Numbered from the stretch's first letter, positions 24,425-36,089 are shown. The stretch: 64,000 nt of DNA from Rhexocercosporidium sp. MPI-PUGE-AT-0058 (GCA_020746875.1 JAGTJL010000013.1:310001-374000); one strand, 5' to 3'. Translations and numbers: made by a program. Notes: generated by a model from the sequence alone, not told the origin.

Positions 24425-25598
24425 TCAAAGTTTAAACACCCTCCCCACCTCCTCCGGATGTTCAGCCAACAAATTTCCTTCCACAATAAGCGAGACATGT
24501 TTAGCGAACGCTAGCAAATCCCCCTCCTCATCACAGACATACACTAGAGTATCAAACCTCCCATTCTCGATCTTCAATGCTCTAGCGCGCAGAAACACCC
24601 ATTTGAGACCTTTGGGGTCTTTCTTAATCTCCGTCGTCATGCATAGAGTGGGATAGCGGACTCCCGCTTTCAAGTCTGCTCGGTTGGGACTCCAGTTTGC
24701 AGGGGCACCCTCAATCTATGTCTGCTCAGCTTCCGTTTCTCAAAGCTTGAAGGGTGTATCCAATGGTGTGAATCGAAATTTGGATATGGAGTGTCGAAAT
24801 GCTACGATATGAACCATAGAGGAAAGAGATGCGAACTCACAAAATCACACAAAATGCCCAAATTATGCACGTCCCAATCCTCCCCATCAGACCTAGCATA
24901 CCAAATATCCCTCGTACACCTCCCGAATCTATCACTCATAATCATAGTCTCATTGTATCCCTTTAATGCCCAGCCCGTAAACTTTAATATGATTGGCGCG
25001 ATATCAGAAAAAAACGTAGGGAGAACAACTTCCTCGCATTCAGTTGGTCTATCGGGGATTTCCGATCGCGGTACACTTTCTCTAGTGGGGAGGTACAAGC
25101 CGGTGAGTGTAGCTAGGTTACCGGCAGTGATTATACCGATGGTATGTGTCTTCCAGCTGAGTGCTTCTGAATCCGACTCATGGTCGAGTTTGGCGGCTAA
25201 GGGAATGGAAGTTTGCAGTTCGATTTGCAGCACCGAAACTCGCGCACCAATCTTTAGAGGACGCACTGTGAGGCGCACTGTGCTGGATGAGAGGACCGGG
25301 TTGAGGTATTGGATGTGTGAATTCAAGACGTCAGGCTGGGGATGGTGGGGGTTGGTGAGGAGGTTGTAGGATTTTGCAGTGGAGTGGATGAGCGCGAGGA
25401 GGAGACCACCGTGGGCTGCCCTGGTTGATATTAATTGATGAATTTGAGTGATAGGAGGTGGAGAGGGATGAACCATGCTCCGCACCAGTCCCATGCTATT
25501 GTTGCTGTGAAGATGGATGTATTTCCTGCAACTTTATGTACTTTTATCGCTTCAGCGATGGGCGTTAGTTGGCGCTTTGGAGGCGGTAATTCCACCAT
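24425..25598 (-). CDS. Thioesterase-like (hotdog-fold) acyl-CoA hydrolase family protein
   Basis: Three exons (25598-25474, 25420-24841, 24715-24425) give 331 residues. Splicing the 53-nt intron builds ATIAWDWCGAWAAHGGLLLAL, whose W(C/D)-x-G...HGG core is typical of the fungal thioesterase-like superfamily with two hotdog domains. The N-terminal hotdog holds HGG and YLNPVLSSSTVRLTV; the C-terminal half has PKGLKWVFLRARALKIENGRFD and VYVCDEEGDLLAFAKHV, the second hotdog's central strands. The second intron (24716-24840, 125 nt) is longer than its neighbours but has clean ends. Members hydrolyse acyl-CoA or act in secondary metabolism; the substrate here is unknown. No targeting signal is obvious. 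Confidence 0.82.
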
Positions 25599-26847
25599 CT
25601 TTATCTGTCAAAAGTAAATTTGAGTTTGTTTCAATTCTTCCTGTTGGGGAACTTGTCAAGATTAGGTTTTCTGCTGGGGATTGTAATCTCATGTCAGCAC
25701 TATCTCACTTGAGGATAATCCGCCGCAATTCCAAGCACTTTCCAAATAAGAGTCTTGGCACTGGTATTTTTACCAGTGCACCGATCGGCCAGTATATACG
25801 GGAGGTAAACTGGAGAAGCTGTTAGCGTTCACAGCTCGGAATCCAAATGATACTCATATCACGTGGTAATTCCAAAAACGTGACACTCCTTTCGCCCACA
25901 AGACGACCTAGACAAGCGGCTAACAAGCAAAGCAGACCCTAGTCAACCATCCGGAGTCCTTCGCTAGAACTCTTTTTCTTTGCTCTCTTATTTTATATTC
26001 ATTACATCCCAGCTTTACTCACACCATCTATCTATCAATCTTTACTCAAGCCATGAATCCGGGGTAAGTCAGCTACGACCACTGCCTGAACAAAACAACG
26101 GACGAAGGACAATCGAAACTTTGTTTCCCAAAACGGCACAACGCAGATCTGAAGATCGGGAGATCAGAGGATCAATCATGCAGGCAAGCCCAGGCGAGGA
26201 TGTGCCGTACGCGTGTGTGCATGGATGGTGAAACGGCGGGATGGAAGCGAGATAAGGGGTGGGGACGGTTTCGGTATTGCTGACAGGTGAGATATTTTCT
26301 TTTTGCATTGGACTAGGTACATTTGTGATGAAGGGAAGGAGACAGTCCAATCACGATGGATAGTTTGTTAGAGGGATTGTGAGGATCGACGTTGGTCATG
26401 TCCGCACTTTGGGTTGTTGTGTTGTTATGCAGTTGGAAGTTTGGGATGATTTGAGTATAGGCAAGTCTCTAGTGCTGCATGGGTATCGCTAATCTGCTGT
26501 TTAGGTTCACAGCAATGTATCCCAAGAATCGCAAATTTCAAGGAAGAAAAAGTTAAGTATGACGTTGATACAGATCATAGATCTTGAGTCATTGTGCTTC
26601 TATCTATCGTCCACCGAAAGAAAAACCGTTTAACAGCAAGAATGAAGATATGTGTATACACGCGCCCAAATTTATCTAAACCACCTAGGATCCAGTACAT
26701 GGGACTATAAAGTATTTACAAGAACGCAAGTCATAAAAACAACTTTTCGGTTTTGCCGGCGCGAAAAGAGTGCGTATTCCTTCCAAAGGAATCGATTTTG
26801 AGGCGGGGTTGACGAGACCGGGCCAGGTTACATCGTTGACGGAATAC
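25599..26847. other. Intergenic, thioesterase to AA9
   Basis: No gene is supported. The interval should contain the thioesterase promoter on the left and the AA9 3' region on the right. After the AA9 stop, another minus-strand frame stays open to about 26685, but it does not resemble a cellulose-binding module. Confidence 0.5.
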
Positions 26848-27844
26848 TTACTCGCAGTATTCTCCGTCGTCGTCGTCAACTGGGGCCGAAGTGGGAACTG
26901 GTGCGGCGGTAGATGACTGAACAGGGCTTGCGTCGGGAGCACTGGTAGCCGAAGGCTCTGGTACGCTGGTGGTAATGGGAGCAGATGTGGAAGATGCAAC
27001 AGGAGCAGCAGCAGAGGTGGCAACTGGGGCAGCTGGGCCAGATCCACCGGCGTAGAGAGCTGGGCCTGGGATGTCGTATGTCAATCCAGCAGTATAAATG
27101 CTAACTAGGATACCAGGATCAGTCGGGGTGTACAAAGAAGTACCGAGAACACCCTCTGGGGAGTCGGTTCCACTTCCTGAGACCTCGAGGTTGATGCAGA
27201 ATGGGTAATTTTGAGCACCATCGGCTTGTCCAGCGGAGTGAAGAGCAATCATCTCGTGACGGAGGACGTAGTTTCCTGGAGCGATGCTTGATGGGATAGT
27301 GACGGACCCGGTCAAGTTGTTGGCCATCAAAGCGTCGGAGGCCCATTTACCTGGAGCAGCTGTGTTGTCGAGGAGACCGGACTCGGAGATCTTGAACCAC
27401 TTGAGAGCGGCCTTGTCAACAGTGGCGCAATCACCACCGCAGTTAGCCATGTAGTTGATGACTGGGCCGTGGTGAGACTCTGGCCATGTGTTCCAGTGAC
27501 AGTCGACTTTCCCTCCTGCCTTGACAGGTGCAGAGAGAGCAGCGTTCTTGGCCCCGTTGTGGCAGATAATGTCGCCAGTTGCGAACTTGGATGGGGAAAC
27601 GAATCCGAGATCGGTCGAGGTCTCGCTCCATCCAATCGATTCAGGTGCGGTGGCCTGGTATGGGTAAGAGTTGACGAGGTATCCTGTGAAGCTACAAAGA
27701 AGTTAGTGAGTTTGCCTTAGTCTTCTGGCAAGCCAGGACTTACGAGGTACCATCAACGGTGATTTCATCCACGAAACCGTGGGCAGCAACCTTGGCAGCA
27801 GTGGCCAAGAGACCAAAAAGGGCAGTGTTCATCATAGAAGGCAT
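26848..27844 (-). CDS. AA9 lytic polysaccharide monooxygenase (formerly GH61)
   Basis: Two exons (27844-27744, 27691-26848; 52-nt intron) give 314 residues. The signal peptide [21 protein letters not shown] would leave His22 as the mature N-terminus (HGFVDEI), the first ligand of the copper histidine brace. The second His is in [13 protein letters not shown], and the axial Tyr is in [21 protein letters not shown] is the usual AA9 central strand. After [10 protein letters not shown] comes a Ser/Thr/Pro/Ala-rich tail of about 70 residues ending DDDDGEYCE, with no CBM1. AA9 enzymes oxidatively cleave cellulose or related glucans outside the cell, with copper and O2/H2O2. A GTAAGT overlaps the stop region (GAGTAAGT), so a longer spliced isoform is conceivable, but nothing CBM-like follows. 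Confidence 0.93.
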
Positions 27845-29987
27845 TTTGAAGCTGTTTTAAAAAGTGACTTGCGTGTGTGACTTGACGGGTGATAGACCGT
27901 GGTGGATAAATTTGAATGAGTAAGTGAGTGGGTTGCAAAACTGATATCCAGACCAGCTACGAGATCGATCGACAACTGTTCGTACTTGGGCGACGTGAAA
28001 AAAGAATGTAAGGGAGCTGGCTTAATGAAAGTAATCAGTTGAAACTGGCTGAGGTGGTTGAAAGAAGATAGAGGACGAGGGTTGGAGATTATATAACCTT
28101 TCTCCTGGCGACGCACGAGGCACCACTTGAGCGTATCGCAGAGGCGAACAAATGAACTTTCATCACACTTTCCACCATGCTTGTTTCGCGAGGCTGAAAA
28201 GGGGAGGGCTCCCGTCTTGGCAGACTCCAATGTTTCTGCTGTCACTTCTCTGGGCAAAACAAGTCACCTACGATGAGTGGCAATTGTTATCATATAGATT
28301 GCTCATGCAGGAAAGCGGGCGATGCAAGATGAAGGGGAAGAGTCTGACAGCAGGGGTGAGGCAGCGCCTTGAAACAGAGCTCCATTGTTTGTTCAGATCC
28401 TCGGCGCACTGACGGGCTGGGGGAGCTTTGTTGGAACTTAGTTTGGGATCGCCAACCCTGTGATGGGATTTGAGAAGCGGCTTTGGAGACAGGACATGTC
28501 GCATGTTAAGCGCTCCCAAGGACCTGGATCGTAGGATTGAAAGGATCCAGGAGTCAAGTCCAACAGTAGCCACCCGACTCGGCGTTCCATGAGATATGAG
28601 GGACTGTCAACTGATGACGAAGTTGGTACTCGAGATGGAGACCTCTGTGTGGATTTGATTGACTTGGATAACTGATAAGTTGTAAAAATGAGACGAGGTG
28701 GAGTTGCCTTGAAGTCTTCCAGGTTGATATGAGCGAGCCGCGGACCGGGGGTTCAGCGCCTCGCCTCCTTGGCACTGAGGGAATTCAGGGGCTCATGTCG
28801 AGAGCACGTGACAAGCTGTTCTCCCTTTGTGACAAGAAGAGCCCCTCAGGATTGCTTCCGCCAATTGCAGTCAAGAAATCTGCCTGCCCCAAGACTGAAT
28901 CGCCAGTGATGTTGTTAGGTCCGAGCGAGAAGTTGTGGTGCCGGAGACGTGGTTGATTATTGGTACGATGAAGGATCTGAAAGGTATTGTGCAAGCAACA
29001 GTCCGCATATATCCTCGAAGAAAGAGAAAAGGTCGAAGTAGTAGAGATTACTGATATGAAGAACACTCGGAGGCAAAGAGCGACTGGATGTCTTTTATAC
29101 ATAAGGAAATACAGTTCTAAGCAAAAAGCTAGTTTGAGTAAGTTTGAGTTCATTTGCTTTGACTTTTCGGAGCCGAAGAAAAGCAGCAACTTTTCTTCGT
29201 TAAGATGTGGGAGAGTAAGGGAACTTTCCTCTAAAAGGCATAATAAATTGCAGAATGTGTCGTATTGTCTTATTTCATATCAAATAACCAATGGAAACCA
29301 ATTGCGTCGCGACCACAGCTTATCAATCTGCTCGTGTTGATTTAATGCAAGAAGACCTGTCTTGGATCTTCGTTCTGTGCAACACGTGGCCCCTGTTGAA
29401 AGATAGCAATACTGCGAGATCACTGAAATGCTTGGTGTAGCTTGGTTACGGCTGTATGCATGTTAAAGGGCTGTTGATAGAATATGGCGTGTCGTGCTTT
29501 TAAGACAGCAATTAAATGTGGCCAGAAGGCCGCCAGTTGTGAAGGAAGCTGATTCAGAGTACAAGGAAAATATGAGAACAAACGAAATTAAGAAGGACTT
29601 GACAATCATCGCCTTTATAATCAAGACTAGGAAGATTCAAGCCTTCTTTCGGCCATTGCTCTGGAGGGATAGATCTGTTTGCTTAAATTTAAGTAAAGCT
29701 GCGAAATAGACGCAGCGATGTAGGAAATGCACTGCGAAACCATTGCAGGTTTACCAACTTAGAACAGCTACATTCCTAACCCAGACTGCCAGTCGCCACG
29801 AGTCCTGACACTTCTTTCTAAACCCCAATGAACAATGAAAGGTGATGAATACACAATTTTTGTTAAAGATTAGACCCCCCTGGCCAACCTGATTCTGCAC
29901 CCTAGCGCCTAAAATTTCTACACATCCAGAGGCTCCCACATTCACTCAGATTTCACCCCGCACTTCATCATTTCAGACTTTCTATAA

Positions 29988-30017
29988 CTTGATCATCAAG
30001 CGTCGCTTATGATCAAG
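29988..30017. repeat. Near-perfect 30-nt hairpin
   Basis: Arms CTTGATCAT (29988-29996) and ATGATCAAG (30009-30017) are exact complements. The 12-nt centre also pairs: AAGCG against CGCTT around a single T, leaving only one C unpaired. The sequence GTCGCTTA at 30002-30009 recurs in the next hairpin. Confidence 0.7.
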
Positions 30018-30063
30018 AAATTAATTTTATTACTATCGCAGTTGCAAGTAAAAAAACCAAAGC

Positions 30064-30090
30064 GTGAACGGTCGCTTAGAGCGCGTTCAC
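30064..30090. repeat. Second 27-nt hairpin
   Basis: GTGAACG (30064-30070) pairs with CGTTCAC (30084-30090), and inside it CGCT (30073-30076) pairs with AGCG (30080-30083) around TAG. It shares GTCGCTTA with the hairpin 47 nt upstream. Confidence 0.65.
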
Positions 30091-30623
30091 TCCTGCGAAG
30101 GTAAACAAGGCGGACTAAGACGTACGTCCGACCTCCCAGCCAAAGTTTATTTGAGCTGAGGAAATGCGTGTCATATTTCCCCAATCTGCCGTACTATCAG
30201 ACAATTCCCAAGGATTGATTAAGAAACAAGTGTTGCCCTACCAGAACTGTTTTTGCGTCGCACCCGCGGGCTGACCTACCCCGCCTCCTTTCTTAAGCGA
30301 GGCGGTTTTGCAGTTGTCCTGGCCTTTTCCACTTCACGTTGAGGCACGTGAAATTCCTGGTATCGAATTCTTGTCTGGTAGACAATATCCATTCATCGGC
30401 TTCCAACATCCTCCGATTGAAGCGGAATCGGTCAACAGCATTCAGAATAGATCCCCCACTTTTAAGAACAATTGAGCTCCGGGCCCATAACAAAAACGGT
30501 GAGGTTCATGATAAAAGGACATCGAGTACAGTATTCAACCTCAACTCTACGGCTTCAATACCACTAATTGTTCCTTATCTTTCTCCCATCGACACCATAC
30601 TATCATCGTCCACATCGTCCACA

Positions 30624-31064
30624 ATGTCGCCACTTTCCAATTCATGTATCACACTACTCGACCCACCGAATGGTCCATATAAAAGACCAACATATTCCCA
30701 CATCGCCAGTATCTCCTCACCAGCACGTCTCATCTACACAGCCGGCCAAGTGGGCACTCTTCCAGACGGAACCATGGTCCAGGAATTCGAAGCGCAGGCC
30801 AAACAAGCATTCATCAATCTCAAAGTCGCCCTTGAAGCAGCCGGAGCATCTGTTCGTGATATCGTCAAACTTACGTACTATATTGTGGATCTAGAGGCGA
30901 ATATCGATGCGTTTCGGATGGTGTATGTGGATTTTCTGACGGATGAGGAGGGTATCCATAAGGCGCCTTCGACGTTGTTGAGTGTAGCTAGGTTGGCGAG
31001 GAGGGATTGGCTTGTGGAGGTCGAAGCTGTGGCTGCTGTAAGGGATTTGGAGAGTAAGCTGTAG
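30624..31064 (+). CDS. RidA/YjgF/YER057c/UK114-family protein lacking the key Arg
   Basis: A single-exon gene of 146 residues. LIYTAGQVGTLPDGTMVQEF is the classic first signature; the second helix reads EAQAKQAFINLKVALEAAG, and the last strands read LSVARLARRDWLVEVEAVA. Classical RidA enzymes hydrolyse reactive 2-aminoacrylate-type imines using an Arg in a PARS-like motif. Here the equivalent segment is KAPSTLLSVARL, so that Arg appears absent, as in the Rid subfamilies without deaminase activity. The start at 30624 is chosen because the upstream part of the same frame looks like leader sequence. The A-T-R1-R2 reductase begins 560 nt downstream on the same strand; a shared job is speculative. 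Likely cytosolic. Confidence 0.85.
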   Translation: MSPLSNSCITLLDPPNGPYKRPTYSHIASISSPARLIYTAGQVGTLPDGTMVQEFEAQAKQAFINLKVALEAAGASVRDIVKLTYYIVDLEANIDAFRMVYVDFLTDEEGIHKAPSTLLSVARLARRDWLVEVEAVAAVRDLESKL

Positions 31065-31175
31065 GAGCTGGAAGGAACGAAAGCTCTATAAGACGATAGC
31101 AGGATATGGACGTCCCTTGGGGATAACTTCTTTACGTTCCCCTACGAGAGTCCAGCAAAAGTAACAGAGGTGATC

Positions 31176-31183
31176 TCACGTGA
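31176..31183. promoter_or_regulatory. TCACGTGA E-box upstream of the reductase
   Basis: A perfect 8-bp palindrome, the form bound by Cbf1-type bHLH proteins in fungi. A second copy lies 126 nt further on. Confidence 0.5.
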
Positions 31184-31309
31184 CTCGCTAAGACATTCAG
31201 GTGTCATGACTTTTTTAAAAATCAAAACGAGCAGATAAACAATTCCACAAAATTAAAACGTCGTTATGTAATCCGTTAGACGCAGAAGAAGATGCGATTT
31301 AATCGATTA

Positions 31310-31317
31310 TCACGTGA
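31310..31317. promoter_or_regulatory. Second TCACGTGA E-box upstream of the reductase
   Basis: It is identical to the site at 31176-31183. It lies about 308 nt before the start codon and roughly 220 nt before the proposed leader intron. Confidence 0.5.
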
Positions 31318-31537
31318 AAAGCTAACCTTATCTGCCCCAGTTCCCCACAAGTTCCCCCAACAATACGGGAGGTGATGAACCTAAGAAGTTTCTTTTCTTG
31401 GCCAAGAGGCTAGACTTTAAATACATCACCGCCACTGAAGCGGCAAAACAGGATTCAGAACCCAGATTTCGACAACACCATCTTCATATATTTCAACAGT
31501 TGAGGGATAGGTGCTTTGCTAATCCTGAAATAAATAT

Positions 31538-31592
31538 GTAAGTGAACCCCAGAAACAACTGTATTTTAGTTCCCACTTTTAAACTTGTACAG
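31538..31592 (+). other. Probable intron in the reductase 5' leader
   Basis: GTAAGT at 31538 and TACAG ending at 31592 define a 55-nt intron before the start codon at 31625. Splicing breaks an upstream ATG (31536-31538), which overlaps the donor, so leader splicing would remove a competing start. Confidence 0.45.
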
Positions 31593-31624
31593 TGGATATC
31601 AACTTCATCTCATCTCCCGTCGAG

Positions 31625-34600
31625 ATGCCTCCCTCCGAGATAGGGAGCGGCTCCGCAGGGCTCAATGGCGACAATAGTGGTAAACAATCAGCTACCAATT
31701 TCCAATCGAATGGTACAAATGGTATAAATGGAATTGCCTCGGAAACCTACGATACATCCTCACTTTCCAATGGCGGTGAAGCGACTTTCAAACAGAAAAA
31801 GTTAAACCGTACACCGGTCCTCGATATCACAAAGAACTTGTCTGCACTCGTCACTCAACAGATGAGAACGACCCCTGATGCTGTTGCTCTCGAAGATGAA
31901 ACCACCAGTTTAACCTACAGCGAGCTGGATGTCGAAGTCACGGATTTGGCCAATCGTCTTCGCGATCATGGGGTTGGGCGGGACAGCCTCGTGGGGGTAC
32001 TTCTGGGACGAAGTGCCAATTATGTAATTGCTTGTATTGCCGCCCTTCGTGCTGGAGGTGCATTTCTAGTATTAGGTAAGTGGATTACTAGCAGTCAACG
32101 TGGGAGCATTTTCAATGGCATGTTTTCAAATGTCAACATCGAGGCATGCGAGAGTCATGGGGATCCCCCGATCACCCGAGAGAGAAGTATGCTGAACAAA
32201 AACAGAGCTTGCATACCCACCTAGTCTCCTGGCAGATGTCATCAACGATGCCAAACCTGTTGTAGTCATCACCAATGGAACACAAGCCAGTCAGATCAAT
32301 GCAGATGTCCCTCTGATGATCATCGACGAGCTTGAGAAAGGTTCCTATAACCCCTCAGAACATCTAAAGAAGTCTCCTTTACCAGCCGAGGATGATCTGG
32401 AGCGCCTCGCTTTTGTATCGTACTCGTCGGGGACGACTGGAAAGTAAGTCTCGAGAAACCTTTACAAGCCATCGGTATTCTGCTGAATTGAGTCTACAGG
32501 CCAAAAGGAATTGCCAATCCACATATGGCACCAGTCCTCTCTTATGATTTAAGATTCCGACTCAGTGATCTATCTCCCGGAGACCGCGTGGCATGCAACG
32601 TTTTCTTCATCTGGGAAATGCTACGACCTCTCCTAAGAGGTGCAACAGTAGTCTGCGTCCCAGACGAAGCCAGCTACGATCCAGTCGCACTGGTAGAACT
32701 ACTCTCAAAACGCCAAGTCACAGAAACTCTCATGACGCCCACTCTCCTCGCTGCTTGTCTATCAAGACATTCAGACATCCAGACTGATCTTCCCAAACTC
32801 CGCACTTTATGGTTCAATGGTGAGGTGGTCACGACAGATCTTGCACGTCGAGCTATCAAAGCGCTTCCTAATACCCGTCTACTCAACTGTTACAGCGCAA
32901 GTGAAACGCATGAGATTGCCTGTGGAGATATCCGGGAGATTATCGACAATGAGGCAGCTTTTTGCCCCGTCGGAGCTCCTATGGATCCTGAGCATACCTA
33001 CATTTTGAATCAAGAGGGGAAGAAGGTCGAGGTAGGAGTTTCAGGAGAGTTGTTTGTTGGCGGATCCCTACTTGCTCGAGGATATCTCAATCTTGCAGAA
33101 ACTACCGCCGAAGCGTTTATACCAAATCCATTCGATCAGACCCCGGGGTCTCGAATGTATAGAACTGGAGATCTGGCACGCATGCTTCCTTCGGGTATTC
33201 TTGAGATCACGGGACGTGTCGGGGCTATGATGAAAATTCGAGGCTACTCGGTCGTACCTGGCAAGGTTGAGAATGCCATCATTGAGCTGTTGGCCGTTAA
33301 GCAGTGCGCTGTTATTGCCCATGGCGAGGGACTTGATAGACAACTGGTAGCTTATATCGTGCGTGATAAAGAAGACCCTGGTAAGATTATTACCCCGATA
33401 TTGGAACGAAACCTTGAAGCTATTACATGTCTCCACAAAGTGTCAGGACGTTTGCAATGACAAAGAACACCTGCTGATTATGCGAGATAGGAGATCGACC
33501 AGTACCTATCATAGACGAAGCTGGCTATAGTCTTGCAGCTCGTAGAGCTTTGTCAACCTCACTTGCACAATACATGATTCCTGCGCTGGTAAGAAATCAT
33601 TGTTCATTTTTCCTTGCTTAAATCTGTTTTGGGAGGTTCGAAGCCTGAACTCTTCTCTATCATCCTTTCTCAACGCATCTTCGCGCATTTGGCACAACTC
33701 GAAACCATAAACTGACTTCAACCTCTAGTGGGTTGAACTTGACGAACTTCCAACCAACAGAGTATCAGGCAAAGCAGATCTCAAACGTCTCCCACCACCA
33801 GGCGTTTCAATCTCCACCATGTTCAACCACACCAAGACCGAGCGTGACAGCAACATCAGTATTGAAGCCGTGGCTGAGATCTGGGCCACATCTCTCAGCG
33901 TCCCCTTTAGCTCTGTGACAAAAGAACACACATTCTTCGATTTAGGAGGTCACTCACTCACCCTTGCTGATCTCGCCACTCGAATGTCACGAACCTTTGG
34001 AATCTCCGTCCCAGTCTCGAGACTCGTGGTAAACCCGACTCTGGAAGGTCACTTGGAAGTGGTACGAGGCATTCGAGATGGACACACTGCGGCAGTGCAG
34101 GCAGATCTACCTGCTGTCCTGCGTGCAGATGCTACACTTGATGACGATATCAAGTCCTCTGGGGCTCCAATGCGTGCTCTCAAATCCGCTGACACCGTCC
34201 TCCTGACTGGTGCTACCGGTTTCCTCGGCGCCTTTCTCCTCTGCGATCTCCTCGAAGCAACATCTGCTCGAATAGTCTGCCTCGTCCGTTTCAACAGCCC
34301 TGAAGACGAAGACGCTCCCGCAGGTGTCGCTAGAATCCGTAGGAACTTGTTGGATCTTGGACTCTGGCAAGATTCAATCTTGGATCGCATTGAGGTTCTT
34401 CCTGGCAACTTGTCGCACAAGAGACTTGGTCTTGCTCCCGATCACTATAAAGAGCTCGTGTCGAGTGTTCAAGTCATCGTCCATGCTGGAGCTACAGTCA
34501 ACTTGGTCTATCCATATGCTGCTCTGCGGGATGCCAATGTTGGCGGTACGAGAGAGATCTTGCGTCTAGCGAGTGAGAGTGGTGCAACACTTCAATACGT

Positions 34601-36089
34601 CTCCACCAACGGCGTCCTGCCCCCATCGACCTCTGCGTGGCCCGAAAGCGCTAGGATTGAAGTCGAAGATGTGCCAGACAAGTTGGTCGATGGTTACGGT
34701 CAGACAAAATGGGTTGCTGAAGAGTTGGTCTACGAAGCAGGTGCTCGCGGTATGCCGGTTAGGATTCTGCGTGCTGGAACTATCAGCGGCCACAGCTCTT
34801 CGGGATCGACCAACACATACGATCTTTTCAATGCCTTACTGGTCGAGTCACTGCATCTCGGCTACTCTCCGAACATCGCAGGATGGCGGGCTGAGATGAC
34901 ACCAGTCGACTTCGTTAGTAAAGCTATCACCACTCTCGCCGACGAAACAACAGCAGAGAACCGCATCTTCCACCTCGGCGACGCCAATCCCGTCGACACA
35001 CAATCTCTATTCGACGATCTCAGCAAACTTGGCTTCCCCACTAAGCCTCTCGAATGGAAAGACTGGGTCTCACTATGGACCGAGAAGCGAGGATCGTTGA
35101 AGCGAGGAGCTGGTGCATTCACAGCAGACATTCTCCGCGGTGGAATGCCAAGCGTCGAGTTCTTGAGAGACATAACCATCTTGAACGACGAAGCTACCAA
35201 GCCCGTTCTTGCAAGTCTTCCACGCCCCAGCATCGACATCAAGTTAGTCGAGACCTACGCTCGCCATTGGTACGCGAGAGGATGGCTTCCACGTCCTCCA
35301 TTACGCCTGAACCAAGCCAATGGATTCGGCGCAAAACTCACTAATAAAGGTCCTCTCAGCAATCTCGTCGCTGTTATCACAGGAGCATCATCCGGAATCG
35401 GCGCCGCTACAGCAACAGCTCTCGCCCGCGAAGGAGCAAACGTCGTTCTTGCAGCCCGCCGCACCGACGCCCTCGAATCACTGAAAAAGAAACTCTCCAT
35501 CCACGGCGGCAAAGTGGTCGTTCACCAGACAGACGTCACCAAGAAGTCGCAAGTCGAGTCTCTAATCCGCACCGCAGAGGAAGAACTCGGTCCAGTCGAT
35601 ATCCTGGTTTCGTGTGCGGGTGTCATGTATTTCACCATGATGGCCAACTGCCACACAGACGACTGGGAAAAGACGGTAGATGTGAATTGCAAGGGTCTTC
35701 TCAACTGCCTCTCATCCACCATTCCCGGCATGCTCTCCCGCGGAAGAGGACACATCGTAGCGATCTCCTCGGACGCAGGACGGAAAGTCTTCCCTGGTCT
35801 AGGCGTCTACTCGGCCAGTAAGTTCTTCGTGGAAGCCACGCTGCAAGCTCTGCGTGTTGAGACGGCGGGATCGGGATTGCGAGTCACGAGTATTCAGCCT
35901 GGGAATGTGGCAACGGATCTGTTGGGCTTGTCAACTGATCAGGAGGCTATCAAGAAGTATGGGGAGCCCTCGGGTGCGAAGGTCCTTGATGCTGAGGATG
36001 TGGCGAATTCGATTGTTTATGCGTTGAGGCAGCCGGAGCATGTGGCTGTCAATGAGGTCATGATTGAGCCGAGAGATGAGCCCATTTGA
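31625..36089 (+). CDS. ATRR: NRPS-like A-T-R1-R2 carboxylic acid reductase (glycine-betaine reductase type)
   Basis: Five exons (31625-32075, 32206-32443, 32500-33380, 33491-33588, 33729-36089) give 1342 residues. The adenylation domain (about 60-600) has SYSSGTTGKPKGI, NCYSASETHE, YRTGDLAR and KIRGYSV. The carrier domain has DLGGHSLT with Ser near 630. R1, a thioester reductase, starts at TGATGFLG (about 716), with GYGQTK as its YxxxK. R2 is a second short-chain reductase with TGASSGIG (about 1107) and YSASK (about 1250). This order, without a condensation domain, is that of the fungal ATRR enzyme, known in Aspergillus nidulans to reduce glycine betaine through the aldehyde to choline using NADPH. 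Same substrate here is inferred from architecture; the binding pocket was not modelled. Intron lengths (130, 56, 110, 140) exceed the local norm. Confidence 0.9.

Larger units (their letters stand above)
27845..30623. other. Gene-free interval of 2.8 kb
   Basis: No coding region is supported on either strand. The left end should hold the AA9 promoter and leader, and the right end the RidA leader (with a CACGTG at 30345-30350). Two adjacent hairpins sit at 29988-30017 and 30064-30090. Confidence 0.5.

Noticed and set aside
24791..25369. 192-codon plus-strand ORF
   Set aside because: It is antisense to exon 2 of the thioesterase-like gene, which has clear family motifs and consistent splicing on the minus strand.
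8148..36089. Treating the A-T-R1-R2 enzyme as the missing backbone of the P450/MFS/FMO cluster
   Set aside because: About 15 kb and several unrelated genes lie between them, the shared promoter motif is absent before the reductase, and its architecture matches primary choline metabolism.
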